Origin: CALODL01 sp942492115
Lineage (GTDB): Bacteria; Planctomycetota; Phycisphaerae; UBA1845; CAIVHJ01
Assembly (NCBI GenBank): GCA_942492115.1
Contig: CALODL010000037.1
Span: 15,275-79,274 of the forward strand
Direction of reading: 5' to 3'
DNA length: 64,000 nucleotides
Position 1 is the stretch's first letter; each line of letters begins with the position of its first letter. Position numbers and translations under genes: made by a program. A model generated the notes under the pieces. It was not told where the DNA came from. It saw only the letters and a list, made by a program, of their open reading frames with translations, and searched no databases. Below are positions 9,072-18,450 of this stretch, one piece after another.

Positions 9072-11341
9072 TGACGATGACTCCAAACGACGGCCCTCAA
9101 GCCTCGCTGTTCCACTCGCTGGGACAACACATCTACCAGCGTCCGCTGGTGTGCATCGGCGTGTGGATTGCTATCGCGCTCATCACGGGATATCTGGCCC
9201 CAAGTCAGGAACGATTGCAACTCAGTGAACCCGCCTCGCTGCTCCCCGAAGACGCGCCCGTGAATGTGGCGATGGGGCTGCAGCGCGCTTCGTTCACCAG
9301 CGCAATTCCCCGAAGTCAGATTGTCATGGTCTTCCACCGTGCTGCTGGACTGCAGCCTGCTGATGAACGCTACCTGGACCGTTTAGCCCGGACACTGCAG
9401 GAGGAGGGCCGCCAGGACGGCCGCGAGAATTGGCGAGTCAAATCTGCGAAGTTGTCGCCCTTCATGAGACCACGCTTGCGCAGTGAGGACGGACAAGCGA
9501 GCATGGTCGTCGTGGAACTGGAAGTCAACTTCCTGACGCAGCGTGCAGCCAAGGCTGTCGAGCGCGTGGAACATCTGGTCCAGGAGAACCTGCCGCAAGG
9601 ACTGACGGTCGAGGTCACCGGCGACGCGGCCATCGGGCGCGAACACAATAACCGTGCTCAGCAGGCCCTCGATCGGACCACACAGGTGACCGTAGTAGCG
9701 GTCCTGGTGCTGCTCGCGCTGGTCTATCGATCGCCGCTCGGGGCGTTGGTGCCACTCTTATCCATAGGCCTCAGTGTTTACATCGCATTTCGCATTCTGG
9801 ACTTCCTGGCTCTGGCGGGGTGGTCCATCTCCAATGCGGAGCGGACGTTCACCGTCGTCCTGCTGTTCGGGGCCGGGATCGACTACGCGTTGTTCTGGAT
9901 TTCGCGGTATCGAGAGGAAATGTCTGCAGGCCGACCGCAGCTGCGCGCCGCGGTAGACGCCATGGCTGCAGTGGGGCCTGCGATCCTGGCCAGTGCGGGG
10001 ACGACCATCGTCGGGTTGTCGCTGCTCGCGTTTGCCGACATGGTCGTGACACGAAATTCCGGGAAGGTCCTCGGTCTGGTCTTGAGTGTGTCTCTGCTCG
10101 CAGCCATGACCTTGACACCGGCAATGGCGGTCATTTTCGGCCGGGCGTTGTTCTGGCCGGGCCGACTCAATGCGGGGGGGACCATCGGGCAGCGGGCGCT
10201 GTGGCCGCGGGTGGCGGCAGACGTCGTCAAACGCCCCAGCCTGATTCTGGCATGCGGAATCCTGCTCCTTGCCATTCCGGCTTATTCCGGGTTGACCATG
10301 CCCGTGCGCTACGACAGTTTCGGCGAAGTTCCACAGAATTCGACTGCGTCGCGGGGGCTCGAACTTGCGGCGGAGCATTTCTCTCCCGATGCGTTGTTTT
10401 CATTCACCATTCTGCTCCGCAGCCCGCAGCTCGAGCGCGATGCAGACCGGGCCCGATCTGCTTCGGATCAGATGGCCGACGCACTGAGTCAGGTTGATGC
10501 GATCAGTGACCTCTGGCACCTCGACGCCCCACTTGGCCGGCACCCAGATCCCGCACTGGATCTGCTGTTCAAGACACCATTTGCGCGCAGCCAGGTCGAG
10601 GCATATTATTTTGCCGGAGACGCCGGCGTCCTGCAGATGGAGATCATGCAGAAGCATCCACCATTGAGCAGCCAAGCAACCGATGTGCTCGAACGTGCAA
10701 CATCAATCGTCGAACAATGGTCCGCCTCGAATCTAGGCGCTGGCAGCGAGGTGTTTGCGCTTGGACTCACGCCGTACAGCGCCGACGTCAAAGCCATCTC
10801 TGATCGCGACCTGGATCGGATCATCGTGGGTGTAACGATCATTATCTGGTTGATCGTGGTCGTGTTCGTTCGGCGTATCGGTTTGTCCGTTTTTATGCTG
10901 CTGGCGACACTCATTACTTACGCGGCCGCACTTGGCGTCACCGACTGGCTGTTCGTCCACATCCTGGGCAGCGAGGGAATCGATTTCAATATCCGGCTTC
11001 TGGTTTTCGTGATCATCGTGGCCGTTGGCCAGGACTACAATATTTTCCTGGTCACACGCATCCGCCAGGAGATCAGGTCGTTCGACACTGCCCAGGCCAT
11101 CGTCAGGTCTATCATCGTCACCGGCCCCGTCATCAGCTCTTGTGGCCTGATTATGGCTGCGACGCTCGGGTCGATCTGCACGACCGATGTCGAGCTGACC
11201 CAGCAGCTGGGATTTGCTTTCGCCGCGGGTATCCTGCTGGACACGTTCCTCGTCCGACCACTGCTCATTCCAAGCTACTGCCTCATCAGCGAGAGGCTCT
11301 GGCCGCAGTCTGCACTCGCGCGCAGCAAACCGATCGGATGA
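9071..11341 (+). CDS. MMPL/RND-family membrane transporter
   Basis: 756 residues with two repeats of one transmembrane helix, a large extracytoplasmic loop and a five-helix bundle. The first TM is near 25-45 (LVCIGVWIAIALITGYLAP). Both repeats keep the MMPL proton-relay signature: GAGIDYALFWISRYREE near 266-282 and GQDYNIFLVTRIRQE near 652-666. The family exports lipids, hopanoids or hydrophobic compounds in the inner membrane. The gene overlaps the GNAT gene start-to-stop, so an acetylated lipid or metabolite could be the cargo, but that is inference. Convergent with comEC. Confidence 0.88.
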   Translation: MTMTPNDGPQASLFHSLGQHIYQRPLVCIGVWIAIALITGYLAPSQERLQLSEPASLLPEDAPVNVAMGLQRASFTSAIPRSQIVMVFHRAAGLQPADERYLDRLARTLQEEGRQDGRENWRVKSAKLSPFMRPRLRSEDGQASMVVVELEVNFLTQRAAKAVERVEHLVQENLPQGLTVEVTGDAAIGREHNNRAQQALDRTTQVTVVAVLVLLALVYRSPLGALVPLLSIGLSVYIAFRILDFLALAGWSISNAERTFTVVLLFGAGIDYALFWISRYREEMSAGRPQLRAAVDAMAAVGPAILASAGTTIVGLSLLAFADMVVTRNSGKVLGLVLSVSLLAAMTLTPAMAVIFGRALFWPGRLNAGGTIGQRALWPRVAADVVKRPSLILACGILLLAIPAYSGLTMPVRYDSFGEVPQNSTASRGLELAAEHFSPDALFSFTILLRSPQLERDADRARSASDQMADALSQVDAISDLWHLDAPLGRHPDPALDLLFKTPFARSQVEAYYFAGDAGVLQMEIMQKHPPLSSQATDVLERATSIVEQWSASNLGAGSEVFALGLTPYSADVKAISDRDLDRIIVGVTIIIWLIVVVFVRRIGLSVFMLLATLITYAAALGVTDWLFVHILGSEGIDFNIRLLVFVIIVAVGQDYNIFLVTRIRQEIRSFDTAQAIVRSIIVTGPVISSCGLIMAATLGSICTTDVELTQQLGFAFAAGILLDTFLVRPLLIPSYCLISERLWPQSALARSKPIG

Positions 11342-11426
11342 TATGCACGGACCTCAGCCTGTTTCGCTGTGGGTTGCACTTTGAAACAGCCAGGTCACCG
11401 CTCCCGGTTCACTCACCGGCACCCGT

Positions 11427-13784
11427 CTACCGGAGAGCGCATGCATACCCGGTCTCTGCCGAATTGACGAACTGCACGGTGGGCCAGGTTCGCACAAGCT
11501 CATCCATGGCCCCGGGGCTGGCAGCGTTGAATATGACCGTACGTAAGCCCAGTGTCTGCAGGAATAGGGAATCGAGTGCCATTTCTGCGTCGGGGCGCGT
11601 CAGAATGAGGGTGTCCGCCTCAATCCCGGAATCCGTGATCTTCTGGACGACGTAGGGCGTCATGGCGCCGGCGAGGAGGACCGTGTGCCGGGGGCCGTGC
11701 AACAATGCGATGAGTGCACGATCGGCCGTGCTGGAGCCTGGTGGCATGTCCATCCGTGGCCAGACGAAACGCGCGTCAATCCCACGAATGGGGAGCTGGG
11801 TTCCGGCCACGGCGCTGCGTGGTCTGACGTCCAGGGTTTCGCAGTGTTCGAACAAGTGGGTCAGCGCAGTGCCTGGTCGTCGCCGCGTCAGCAGATGCTT
11901 GGAAAGCCATGTTTCGGAACCGCTTTCGAGGAGGTGATACATGGCATTGAACCGGCAGCTCTCGCCCGTCGTCGCGATGAACCGCCGTGGCTGATGATAG
12001 CCGTAATCCAACAGGAACTGTCGCAATGCCACGGCAGCAGACTTGCCGGTGTGACCATCTCCGATATCAACCGCCGTTATGGTGCCGGCCGCGTGGATGA
12101 CCACGCCGCCTGCCGGCAGTGCATGGATGCTCACGGTACTGTCGCACCACTGCTTGCACTGTAATACACTCAGTGCGGCGAGAGCACTACAGAGCAGCAT
12201 ACGACGTCCAATGCGGGGTGGGCACAACAGGATGAGTAGCGTTGCGTAGTAGGCCGTGATCCATGGCCACGATGGCGCGGCCACGGAGATGGCACATCCC
12301 GGAAGCTGTTCGAGCCATTCAACGAGACGTATCGCGGCGCGCGTAGCGAGTTCGACTGGTGCACACAGTCCGGCTGCAGCATGTGTTGAGACCATGCCGA
12401 CGGCCAGCTTGAAGAATCCCGCTATCAGAGCGATCGCAATGACCGGCACGAAGATCACGGCCAGGACAGCACCATACGGGTGAACGGTACCGAAGTGCGT
12501 GGCGATGAGCGGCGCCCCGGCGAGCCATGCGAGTCCGCTGACGTACAGGCTTGATGTGACCATCGCGCGGGCACGATGGAGGACCGCCTGCAGGGGTGCT
12601 GGTCGCACGGACCCGCTGCGCGATGTGACGCGTGCCGTGACATGAGGCAAGCCGAGAACAATTCCGCCCGTGATCACGAAGGAGAGTTGAAAGCCTGGAC
12701 GGAACAAGTCATGGGGTTGGATCGCGAGGATGATGAGCGCGGCCGCGCAGAGGCTGTTGAGGCTGTCCGGCACCCGGCGGCCAACCATTCCGGTGCTGGC
12801 TATGATGACCAGGATCAGCGCTCGCGTCGCGGAGGGTTGCGCCTCGATCATTGCACCGTAGGACAACAGGATCACGACGATGGCAGAAGCTGCGAGGCGC
12901 CGACGAAGGCGCAAACCGCGCGCGACCATCCACAGCGCCCCGGCAATCAGACCGACATGCATTCCGGACAGCGCCAGAACATGGGCCAGGCCGGTGACGC
13001 GAAAGGGGCGGATCTGGTCTTCGTTCATGAGTCCACGCCTTCCCAGCAGGATGGCCTGTTGCAGGTCGGCGACGTTGCCGGGGAGGCCACACGCCACGGC
13101 GCGGCCTGCCCGTTCCCGGGCAGTCCACCGCCATCGCGTAATGGGCCCATGGTCGTGGTCGTGGAGGACCATCAGCGCGGGAGGCCCTACGCAGCTCAGT
13201 TGACCGACGACGCGTCCGTCCGCACTACGGGAGGGCCGCTCGATGGCATGTCCTCGAACCCGAATGCATGTGCCGGGCGCCGGAGGGGCACCACCACGTG
13301 TGTGAATCCGAACTCGGCCGCTGAGTTGGCGGATGCCCTCGATGGCCCAGCCACGTTCGAGGTCAAGGAGGATGGAATGCCCCTGTCGCTGTGGACGCCA
13401 TGGTAGCCCATCAGCGGTCACCCCGTGCGGGCGGACGTCTACCACGCGGCCTTCGAGGGTCACGGCGTGCGCAGCGGTCGGCCAGACGTGGCGGACATCG
13501 TGCGACGGCGCGTGCCGTAGACTGGCGTCGTGGCACAGTGCTCCCGCCGCACACGCCGAGAGTGCGAGTCCGGCACGCGCGACCGTAGCCGATTTCGTCA
13601 GCAGTGCGCTGAGTGTGCCGATACCGAGCAGCATGACCACGGGCAAGGTGGGCACCGGCGCTGTGGCGTCAATGAGGATGCCGCCCGCCAGCGCGCCGAC
13701 GGGCCACAACAGTGGCGGCGCGCGGCGCGATGTATCCGGCGCAACACTGCGGAGGTAGAATAGCGTTGAGTCATGAATGACCAT
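11427..13784 (-). CDS. comEC: ComEC/Rec2 DNA-uptake channel with degenerate hydrolase domain
   Basis: About 785 residues if started at 13784. Order: hydrophobic N-terminus (PPLLWPVGALAGGILID), an OB-like domain (GRVVDVRPHG to GQLSCVG), the competence channel with LLGRRGLMNEDQIRPF and GLAHVLALSGMHVGLIAGAL, several further membrane helices, then a C-terminal beta-lactamase-like domain from about residue 540. ComEC carries single-stranded DNA through the inner membrane during transformation. Where active members have an HxHxDH metal site, this one reads TTGESCRFNAM, so the nuclease half looks inactive. The open frame runs 180 codons further upstream, but that stretch is antisense to the HAD gene and is rejected. 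The start is the weakest point; no clear ribosome-binding site is seen. Confidence 0.88.
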   Translation of the reverse strand: MVIHDSTLFYLRSVAPDTSRRAPPLLWPVGALAGGILIDATAPVPTLPVVMLLGIGTLSALLTKSATVARAGLALSACAAGALCHDASLRHAPSHDVRHVWPTAAHAVTLEGRVVDVRPHGVTADGLPWRPQRQGHSILLDLERGWAIEGIRQLSGRVRIHTRGGAPPAPGTCIRVRGHAIERPSRSADGRVVGQLSCVGPPALMVLHDHDHGPITRWRWTARERAGRAVACGLPGNVADLQQAILLGRRGLMNEDQIRPFRVTGLAHVLALSGMHVGLIAGALWMVARGLRLRRRLAASAIVVILLSYGAMIEAQPSATRALILVIIASTGMVGRRVPDSLNSLCAAALIILAIQPHDLFRPGFQLSFVITGGIVLGLPHVTARVTSRSGSVRPAPLQAVLHRARAMVTSSLYVSGLAWLAGAPLIATHFGTVHPYGAVLAVIFVPVIAIALIAGFFKLAVGMVSTHAAAGLCAPVELATRAAIRLVEWLEQLPGCAISVAAPSWPWITAYYATLLILLCPPRIGRRMLLCSALAALSVLQCKQWCDSTVSIHALPAGGVVIHAAGTITAVDIGDGHTGKSAAVALRQFLLDYGYHQPRRFIATTGESCRFNAMYHLLESGSETWLSKHLLTRRRPGTALTHLFEHCETLDVRPRSAVAGTQLPIRGIDARFVWPRMDMPPGSSTADRALIALLHGPRHTVLLAGAMTPYVVQKITDSGIEADTLILTRPDAEMALDSLFLQTLGLRTVIFNAASPGAMDELVRTWPTVQFVNSAETGYACALR

Positions 13785-13823
13785 CGATCTATGAAATGGA
13801 CGGGGCGGGTAGCTGCAGGCGCA

Positions 13824-14399
13824 ATGAGAATCCCGCAGGTGGTCGTTTTTGACATGGATGGGACTTTGACCGAGCCCGTTCTCGATTTCGACGCGATTCG
13901 AGCTGAAATAGGCGTGACCGGCACACTGCTCGAGGCACTGGCCGAGATGGATCCTGAACGGCACGCCGCTGCAATGTCCGTTGTCGAACGGCACGAAGCC
14001 CATGCAGCCCGGACGGCAGCGCTGCGCCCGTGGGCGGGTGAGGTGGTTCGTGTCATTCGCGACGCGGGCATCCCGATCTGCGTTGCGACACGTAACTCGC
14101 GTAAATCGGCCGAAATCACATTGGGCCGACATGGTTTGGAGTTCGATTACGTCGATACGCGTGAGGACGGGCCAGCCAAGCCTGCACCGGATCCAATCCT
14201 GAGGTGTTGTGCCCGGGTCGATGCGTCCCCGTGTGCGGCGTGGATGGTGGGCGATTATCTTTACGATGTACAGTGCGGCCGCCAGGCGGGCGCGGTTACC
14301 GTCTTGTTGAGTGGCCAACCGCACCCTGACTACGCAGCGGAGGCCGAGTTCGTCATTGGCTGTTTGAGCGAGTTGCCAGGTCTCGCCGGATTGGAGTGA
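13824..14399 (+). CDS. HAD-superfamily phosphatase (phosphoglycolate-phosphatase-like)
   Basis: 191 residues with all four HAD motifs: I DMDGTLTEP (near 10), II VATRNS, III Lys in AKPAPDP and IV GDYLYDVQCG. The helical cap between motifs I and II is short (class C1-like). It should hydrolyse a small phosphate ester in the cytosol; substrate unknown. ATG 13824 is preferred because the family starts just before motif I; in-frame ATGs at 13773 and 13791 are possible, but 13773 would overlap the divergent comEC start. It is followed two bases after its stop by the LolA-like gene. Confidence 0.85.
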   Translation: MRIPQVVVFDMDGTLTEPVLDFDAIRAEIGVTGTLLEALAEMDPERHAAAMSVVERHEAHAARTAALRPWAGEVVRVIRDAGIPICVATRNSRKSAEITLGRHGLEFDYVDTREDGPAKPAPDPILRCCARVDASPCAAWMVGDYLYDVQCGRQAGAVTVLLSGQPHPDYAAEAEFVIGCLSELPGLAGLE

Positions 14400-14401
14400 A
14401 C

Positions 14402-15196
14402 ATGATCAGAGTCTTTGTTGCACTGTCAGTCGTTCTTGGAGCCTTGGTCAGTCCGCCATCCAGCGATGCGGGGCAGGCTCCCGCTGATGCACAGGATCCC
14501 GGGCTCGACGAGGTTCTCGAGCGTCTCGAACGGGCAGGGCGCGATCTGGTCGATTTGCGCGCCACCGTTGAGTATTCGGTGACGCAGGCAATCAAGGAAG
14601 ACGAGGATGATCCGGATGAAGTTCAGACCTTCGAGGGCTCGATCAAGCTTCAGCGACAGCCCGAAGCCCGGTTCATTATCCATCTGGCGAGCTGGACAGA
14701 TGGTCGGGTTCTCGTGGATGACGATCCGAAATGGTATATCCTTGATGGAACGTGGTTGATCGAGGTCCGGACCAAGGAAGAGCGCATCATCCGGCAACAG
14801 CTGGTTGAGGATGGGCAGGTTGTCGATCCATTTCGACTCGGCGAGGGGTTGTTTCCGCTGCCTTTTGGTCAGACCCGCGCCGACATGATCAGTGAGTTCG
14901 ACATGGAACTCCTGGAACGAACTGCGGACAACACCGATCACATCGTTGGCATCCCCAAGCCGGCCTCTGATTTGAGTTCGCGATACAGCCGCGTGGAGCT
15001 GTTCATTTCGCACAATCCGAAGACCGCCGGGCTTCCGGTGCGCGTCGTCCTGCACGATTTCAAGGATCACACGGTGAAGGCCGTCCAGTTCAACAGCCTC
15101 AAGCTCAATCCCGGTCTCGAGAAGAGCGATTTTTCCGTGCCCCACCGAGCCCGGAAGTGGGAGCAGGTCGAGAAGCGGCTCGGTGAGGGCAACTGA
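14402..15196 (+). CDS. LolA-like outer-membrane lipoprotein carrier / sorting protein
   Basis: 264 residues starting MIRVFVALSVVLGALV, a clear signal peptide with probable cleavage after SSDA. The mature part has the LolA-type beta-sheet pattern: the LERAGRDLVDLRATVEYS helix/strand, EGSIKLQRQPEARFIIHL, DDPKWYILDGTWLIEV and FNSLKLNPGLEKSDFSV, which is the usual LolA-like end. Such proteins move lipoproteins or other lipids across the periplasm. GGAG lies eight bases before ATG 14402. It is directly behind the HAD gene, so probably the same transcript. No LolB or LolCDE is present to test the role. Confidence 0.75.
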   Translation: MIRVFVALSVVLGALVSPPSSDAGQAPADAQDPGLDEVLERLERAGRDLVDLRATVEYSVTQAIKEDEDDPDEVQTFEGSIKLQRQPEARFIIHLASWTDGRVLVDDDPKWYILDGTWLIEVRTKEERIIRQQLVEDGQVVDPFRLGEGLFPLPFGQTRADMISEFDMELLERTADNTDHIVGIPKPASDLSSRYSRVELFISHNPKTAGLPVRVVLHDFKDHTVKAVQFNSLKLNPGLEKSDFSVPHRARKWEQVEKRLGEGN

Positions 15197-15404
15197 ATGC
15201 GTGGGGCAGACCCCGCACATGGCGCATCCATCTTGTTTTGCATCACTTACGCGTTTTAGCGTACGTGGCCGGTGGCGACCGGTGAATGAATGGTCCACCT
15301 CGTCCTTTATGCTTTCCTAACACGATCCTGGTCGTACTGTTAAGGTTCCCTCAGCCTGTTTCTTTGTGGTTCGGCGGCAAAGATTCACAAGGTCGGGGGC
15401 GCGC

Positions 15405-15455
15405 CGCCGATATATTGTGTGTTCGCATCTTCGGGTGCTACCAGATATAGTGGTA
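15405..15455 (+). promoter_or_regulatory. Possible paired NrdR-like operator
   Basis: Two AT-rich half-symmetric sites about 34 bases apart centre to centre. Site 1 (15405-15420) ends in ATATATTGTGT, which matches the right half of the NrdR box consensus, while its left half matches poorly. Site 2 (15439-15455) is an imperfect palindrome with TACCA and TGGTA arms around GATATAG. NrdR boxes usually occur in pairs about three helical turns apart upstream of ribonucleotide reductase genes, so the context fits. The match is partial and no nrdR gene is in the window. Confidence 0.3.
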
Positions 15456-15554
15456 CGGGCGTTGACATGTCGAACCTTCGAATCCGGGAACCCAACGGGA
15501 TGCACTCGATGAGCTTGGGTAAAAGGCACCATAACCCTAGTTTTTGGTTGGACC

Positions 15555-15572
15555 ACCACAACATGTTGTGGT
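15555..15572 (+). promoter_or_regulatory. Perfect 18-bp palindrome upstream of nrdJ
   Basis: ACCACAACATGTTGTGGT is perfectly self-complementary, 115 bases before the nrdJ start. Its outer arms ACCA/TGGT also occur in the imperfect palindrome at 15439-15455. A dimeric repressor site or a small RNA hairpin are both possible; the central CATG makes a dsDNA operator more likely than an RNA stem. Confidence 0.55.
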
Positions 15573-15687
15573 ATAGATTCTCCGCTCGTCCCATATTTTG
15601 TATTTCCCATTCGGGCGAGTTCCGGTTTTTGGAAAAATGGAAACCCTTAGCATAGCCCGTTCCCTGGCGGGTACGGACGGAGTACGT

Positions 15688-18246
15688 ATGTCTCTGTTGA
15701 CCACGGATGTGTCAGGTCGAATCAGTGAGCAGGCGCTGAGCGAAAACGCTCGGCGTGTTCTGGAGGCGCGGTACCTCAAAAAGGATGAGTCGGGCAGCTG
15801 CACGGAAACCCCGCAGCAGCTTTTCCGGCGAGTCGCCAGAACGATTGCCGATGCTGAGCTCGATCACGGGATGGATCCCGCCAAGCGCAGCGAGTGGGAG
15901 GACGTCTTCTATGGCCTGATGGCTCGTGGAGAGTTCATGCCCAACAGCCCGACGCTCATGAACGCCGGGCGTGACATGGGTATGCTGAGCGCTTGTTTCG
16001 TCTTGCCCGTCAGGGATTCAATCAACGAAATCTTTGACGCCATCAAACACACGGCCTTGATTCAGAAGGCTGGGGGGGGCACGGGATTCGCGTTCGACGA
16101 ATTGCGTCCCACCGGCGACTACATCAGCAGCTCGGGCGGGACCACGAGTGGCCCGATCAGTTTCTGGCGGGCGTTCAGCGAAGCGACCAATGCAATCCAG
16201 CAGGGTGCGTTTCGCCGCGGCGCCAACATGGGGATGATGTACATCACGCACCCGGACATCTTGAAGTTCCTCAACGCCAAGCAGGATCTTTCACAATTCA
16301 CCAATTACAACATATCGATCAAGATACCGGACGCCTGGATGGAGTCGTTCTTATCCGATGCCAGCGCTCCGCACGTCGTGATCAACCCTCGGACCCAGAA
16401 GCAGTACGTCATTCCGCGTGATGTCGACATCTGGAAGTACGACTTGCGTACTCTGGTGCCATTCGATGGGCAGGATCTCGACGGCGCGTTCTACACGCGA
16501 CGCGAGATCTGGGACATTATCGTGGGGAACGCATGGCGTACCGGCGAGCCTGGAATCGTCTTCACTGATCGGATCAATGAAGTCAATCCGACACCGCATA
16601 TCGGTCGAATCGAGAGCACCAATCCTTGTGGAGAGCAACCGCTGTTGCCCTACGAAGCGTGCAATCTTGGAAGTATCAATCTGAGCAAATTCGTCGACAA
16701 GGCCGGTACACCAGAGGCATGTGTTGATTGGGCTGGCCTGCGGACCTGTGTGCACAACACAGTCCGGTTCCTCGACAACGTCATCGATGTCAACAGATAT
16801 CCATTGCCCGAAATCGAGGCAGTCTGCAAGGGCAATCGTAAGATTGGGCTCGGCGTGATGGGTTTTGCCGACGCCCTGTTCCAGCTTCAGGTGCGTTACG
16901 ACAGTGACGAAGGCGTCGCCTGGGGCGAGCGCTTCATGAAGTTCATCAATGACGAGGCGCATGTCTACAGCGAGAAGCTCGCCGATGAACGCGGGTGCTT
17001 CCCCAACTGGGAAGGGAGCCTGTGGCAGACCCAATGGAACCGTCGCCAACGGAATGCCTGCAGCACGACGGTCGCCCCGACGGGAACGATCAGTATCATC
17101 GCTGGCTGTTCAGGCGGAATCGAGCCATTGTTCAGCCTGGCGTTTTTCCGCAACGTCTTGAAGGGGCAACAGCAGGGCGACAAGCCCATGGTCGAAATTA
17201 ACCCGATTTTCCGCCAAGTCGCGGAATCTCGTGGATTTCTCAGCGAGGGTTTGATGGACCGCATCGCCACGGACGGCACCCTCGCGCATATTAAAGAGAT
17301 CCCGGGCGATGTCCGGGATACATTCGTGTGTGCCCATGACATTGCCCCGGAGTGGCATATGCGCATGCAGGCCGCGTTCCAGAAACACAATGACTCTTCT
17401 ATCTCCAAGACGATCAACTTCCCGAACGATTGTTCGACAGAGGACGTCGAGCAAATCTATCGGCTGGCGTATGAGATGCGCTGCAAGGGGGTGACCGTCT
17501 ACAGGGATGGATGCCGTCAGAGTCAGCCTATGGCCCTCAAACAGAGCGACGAAAAGGAGTCGGCGCCGATCGAAGCCGAGGCTGTCCCGGAGGTCACTAC
17601 GGTGGAGCCTAAGGACACCCCTGAAATCGTCAGCGGTCTGCGTATTCGCCAGATGACACCGTTCGGCAATATGCACGTCAAGATCACGATTAATCCAGTC
17701 AACAGTTGTGAGCTCGAAGTGTTCGCTCAACTGGGCAAGGCTGGCGAGTTGGCCAACAGCGACCTCGAGGCGATCTGCCGTATGATCAGCTTGTGGTTGC
17801 GTTCGGGCGGCTCGCTCAAGCATGTCATCAATCAGCTCAAGGGAATCGGTTCGTCGCTGCAAGTGCCCACGAAAGAGGGCAAGATCATGAGTCTCGGCGA
17901 TGGATTGGCCCGTGCTTTGAAGAAGTATCAACGTGCCAAGGAGCGCTTTGGAATCGAAGAATTGCTTCTTGGACGCATCGATCTCAGTGAACTCGATCGC
18001 CCCCCGGGTGTTGGCTCCGGTGCACGAAACGGCAACGGTTCGGGGTTAGGAAATGGGAAGCGCAACGGTAATAGCCACGGTCTGCGCCACGCCACTCCCG
18101 GGATGTCCGCAGCGACCGGAGATGCGGACGTCTCCTCTCCAACAGCCACGATGCAATACAAGGTTTGCTGTCCGGAATGCCAGGGAACCTTGTATTTCAG
18201 CGAAGGCTGTGCGAAATGTGAAGGTTGCGGATACTCCCAATGCTAA
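15688..18246 (+). CDS. nrdJ: Adenosylcobalamin-dependent (class II) ribonucleotide reductase
   Basis: 852 residues. The N-terminal fold starts NARRVLEARYLKKDE. The ten-stranded barrel has FMPNSPTLMNAG, the loop-forming NPCGEQPLLPYEACNLGSIN (Asn, Cys and Glu of the active site) and APTGTISIIAGCSGGIEP. A TSCPD domain follows (LRIRQMTPFGNMHVKI to LKGIGSS, about 640-740). The C-terminus ends in a four-Cys zinc ribbon (CCPECQ, CAKCEGCGY) thought to carry the redox-shuttle cysteines. It reduces ribonucleotides to deoxyribonucleotides without oxygen, using B12. ACGGAG lies seven bases before ATG 15688. The transcript has a long leader with palindromes and ends at a strong terminator 205 bases downstream of the stop. 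Confidence 0.95.
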   Translation: MSLLTTDVSGRISEQALSENARRVLEARYLKKDESGSCTETPQQLFRRVARTIADAELDHGMDPAKRSEWEDVFYGLMARGEFMPNSPTLMNAGRDMGMLSACFVLPVRDSINEIFDAIKHTALIQKAGGGTGFAFDELRPTGDYISSSGGTTSGPISFWRAFSEATNAIQQGAFRRGANMGMMYITHPDILKFLNAKQDLSQFTNYNISIKIPDAWMESFLSDASAPHVVINPRTQKQYVIPRDVDIWKYDLRTLVPFDGQDLDGAFYTRREIWDIIVGNAWRTGEPGIVFTDRINEVNPTPHIGRIESTNPCGEQPLLPYEACNLGSINLSKFVDKAGTPEACVDWAGLRTCVHNTVRFLDNVIDVNRYPLPEIEAVCKGNRKIGLGVMGFADALFQLQVRYDSDEGVAWGERFMKFINDEAHVYSEKLADERGCFPNWEGSLWQTQWNRRQRNACSTTVAPTGTISIIAGCSGGIEPLFSLAFFRNVLKGQQQGDKPMVEINPIFRQVAESRGFLSEGLMDRIATDGTLAHIKEIPGDVRDTFVCAHDIAPEWHMRMQAAFQKHNDSSISKTINFPNDCSTEDVEQIYRLAYEMRCKGVTVYRDGCRQSQPMALKQSDEKESAPIEAEAVPEVTTVEPKDTPEIVSGLRIRQMTPFGNMHVKITINPVNSCELEVFAQLGKAGELANSDLEAICRMISLWLRSGGSLKHVINQLKGIGSSLQVPTKEGKIMSLGDGLARALKKYQRAKERFGIEELLLGRIDLSELDRPPGVGSGARNGNGSGLGNGKRNGNSHGLRHATPGMSAATGDADVSSPTATMQYKVCCPECQGTLYFSEGCAKCEGCGYSQC

Positions 18247-18450
18247 GGTGCCCAAAGGATTGAGCCAGCAGGTGTCGATTTGCATAAAACGCTGGAAAAG
18301 AGGCACTTCGAGGCATAAAACTTAAATGTTCGGCGTGTTGCAGGTCGATACAGGTAGATAAAAGAAGGCAATGCCACGCCTTCGCACAGGAATCATAGAG
18401 GGGCTTTCGGCGTAAGCCGGACACATTCAATTTGGCTTCTTTCCCCTCCG
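18247..18450 (+). other. Structured untranslated region after nrdJ (possible small RNA)
   Basis: No gene is seen. The stretch contains a CGGC-GTAA-GCCG hairpin with a GNRA-type tetraloop (18408-18419) enclosed by GAGGGG (18398-18403) and CCCCTC (18443-18448), so the two pairings could stack into one longer stem just before the terminator. It may simply be the nrdJ 3' UTR or may be released as a small RNA. It matches none of the RNA families I know (SRP RNA, 6S, tmRNA, c-di-GMP riboswitch). Confidence 0.3.

Larger units (their letters stand above)
15197..15687 (+). other. Long untranslated leader region before nrdJ
   Basis: 491 bases without a convincing gene. It is AT-richer than its surroundings and holds two symmetric elements listed separately (15405-15455 and 15555-15572). 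I found no B12 box (GCCACTG-type) or cobalamin-riboswitch core, although the downstream enzyme depends on adenosylcobalamin. An in-frame alternative start for nrdJ at 15637 falls within this stretch. Confidence 0.5.

Noticed and set aside
13785..14324. Upstream extension of the comEC open frame
   Set aside because: It runs antisense to the HAD phosphatase gene, which has all four motifs, and the extension has no membrane or family character.
15474..15500. tRNA T-arm (TTCGAATCC)
   Set aside because: The flanking bases do not form a T-stem and no acceptor or anticodon arm fits around it.
15197..15687. Cobalamin riboswitch before the B12-dependent reductase
   Set aside because: No B12 box or conserved riboswitch core could be found in the leader.
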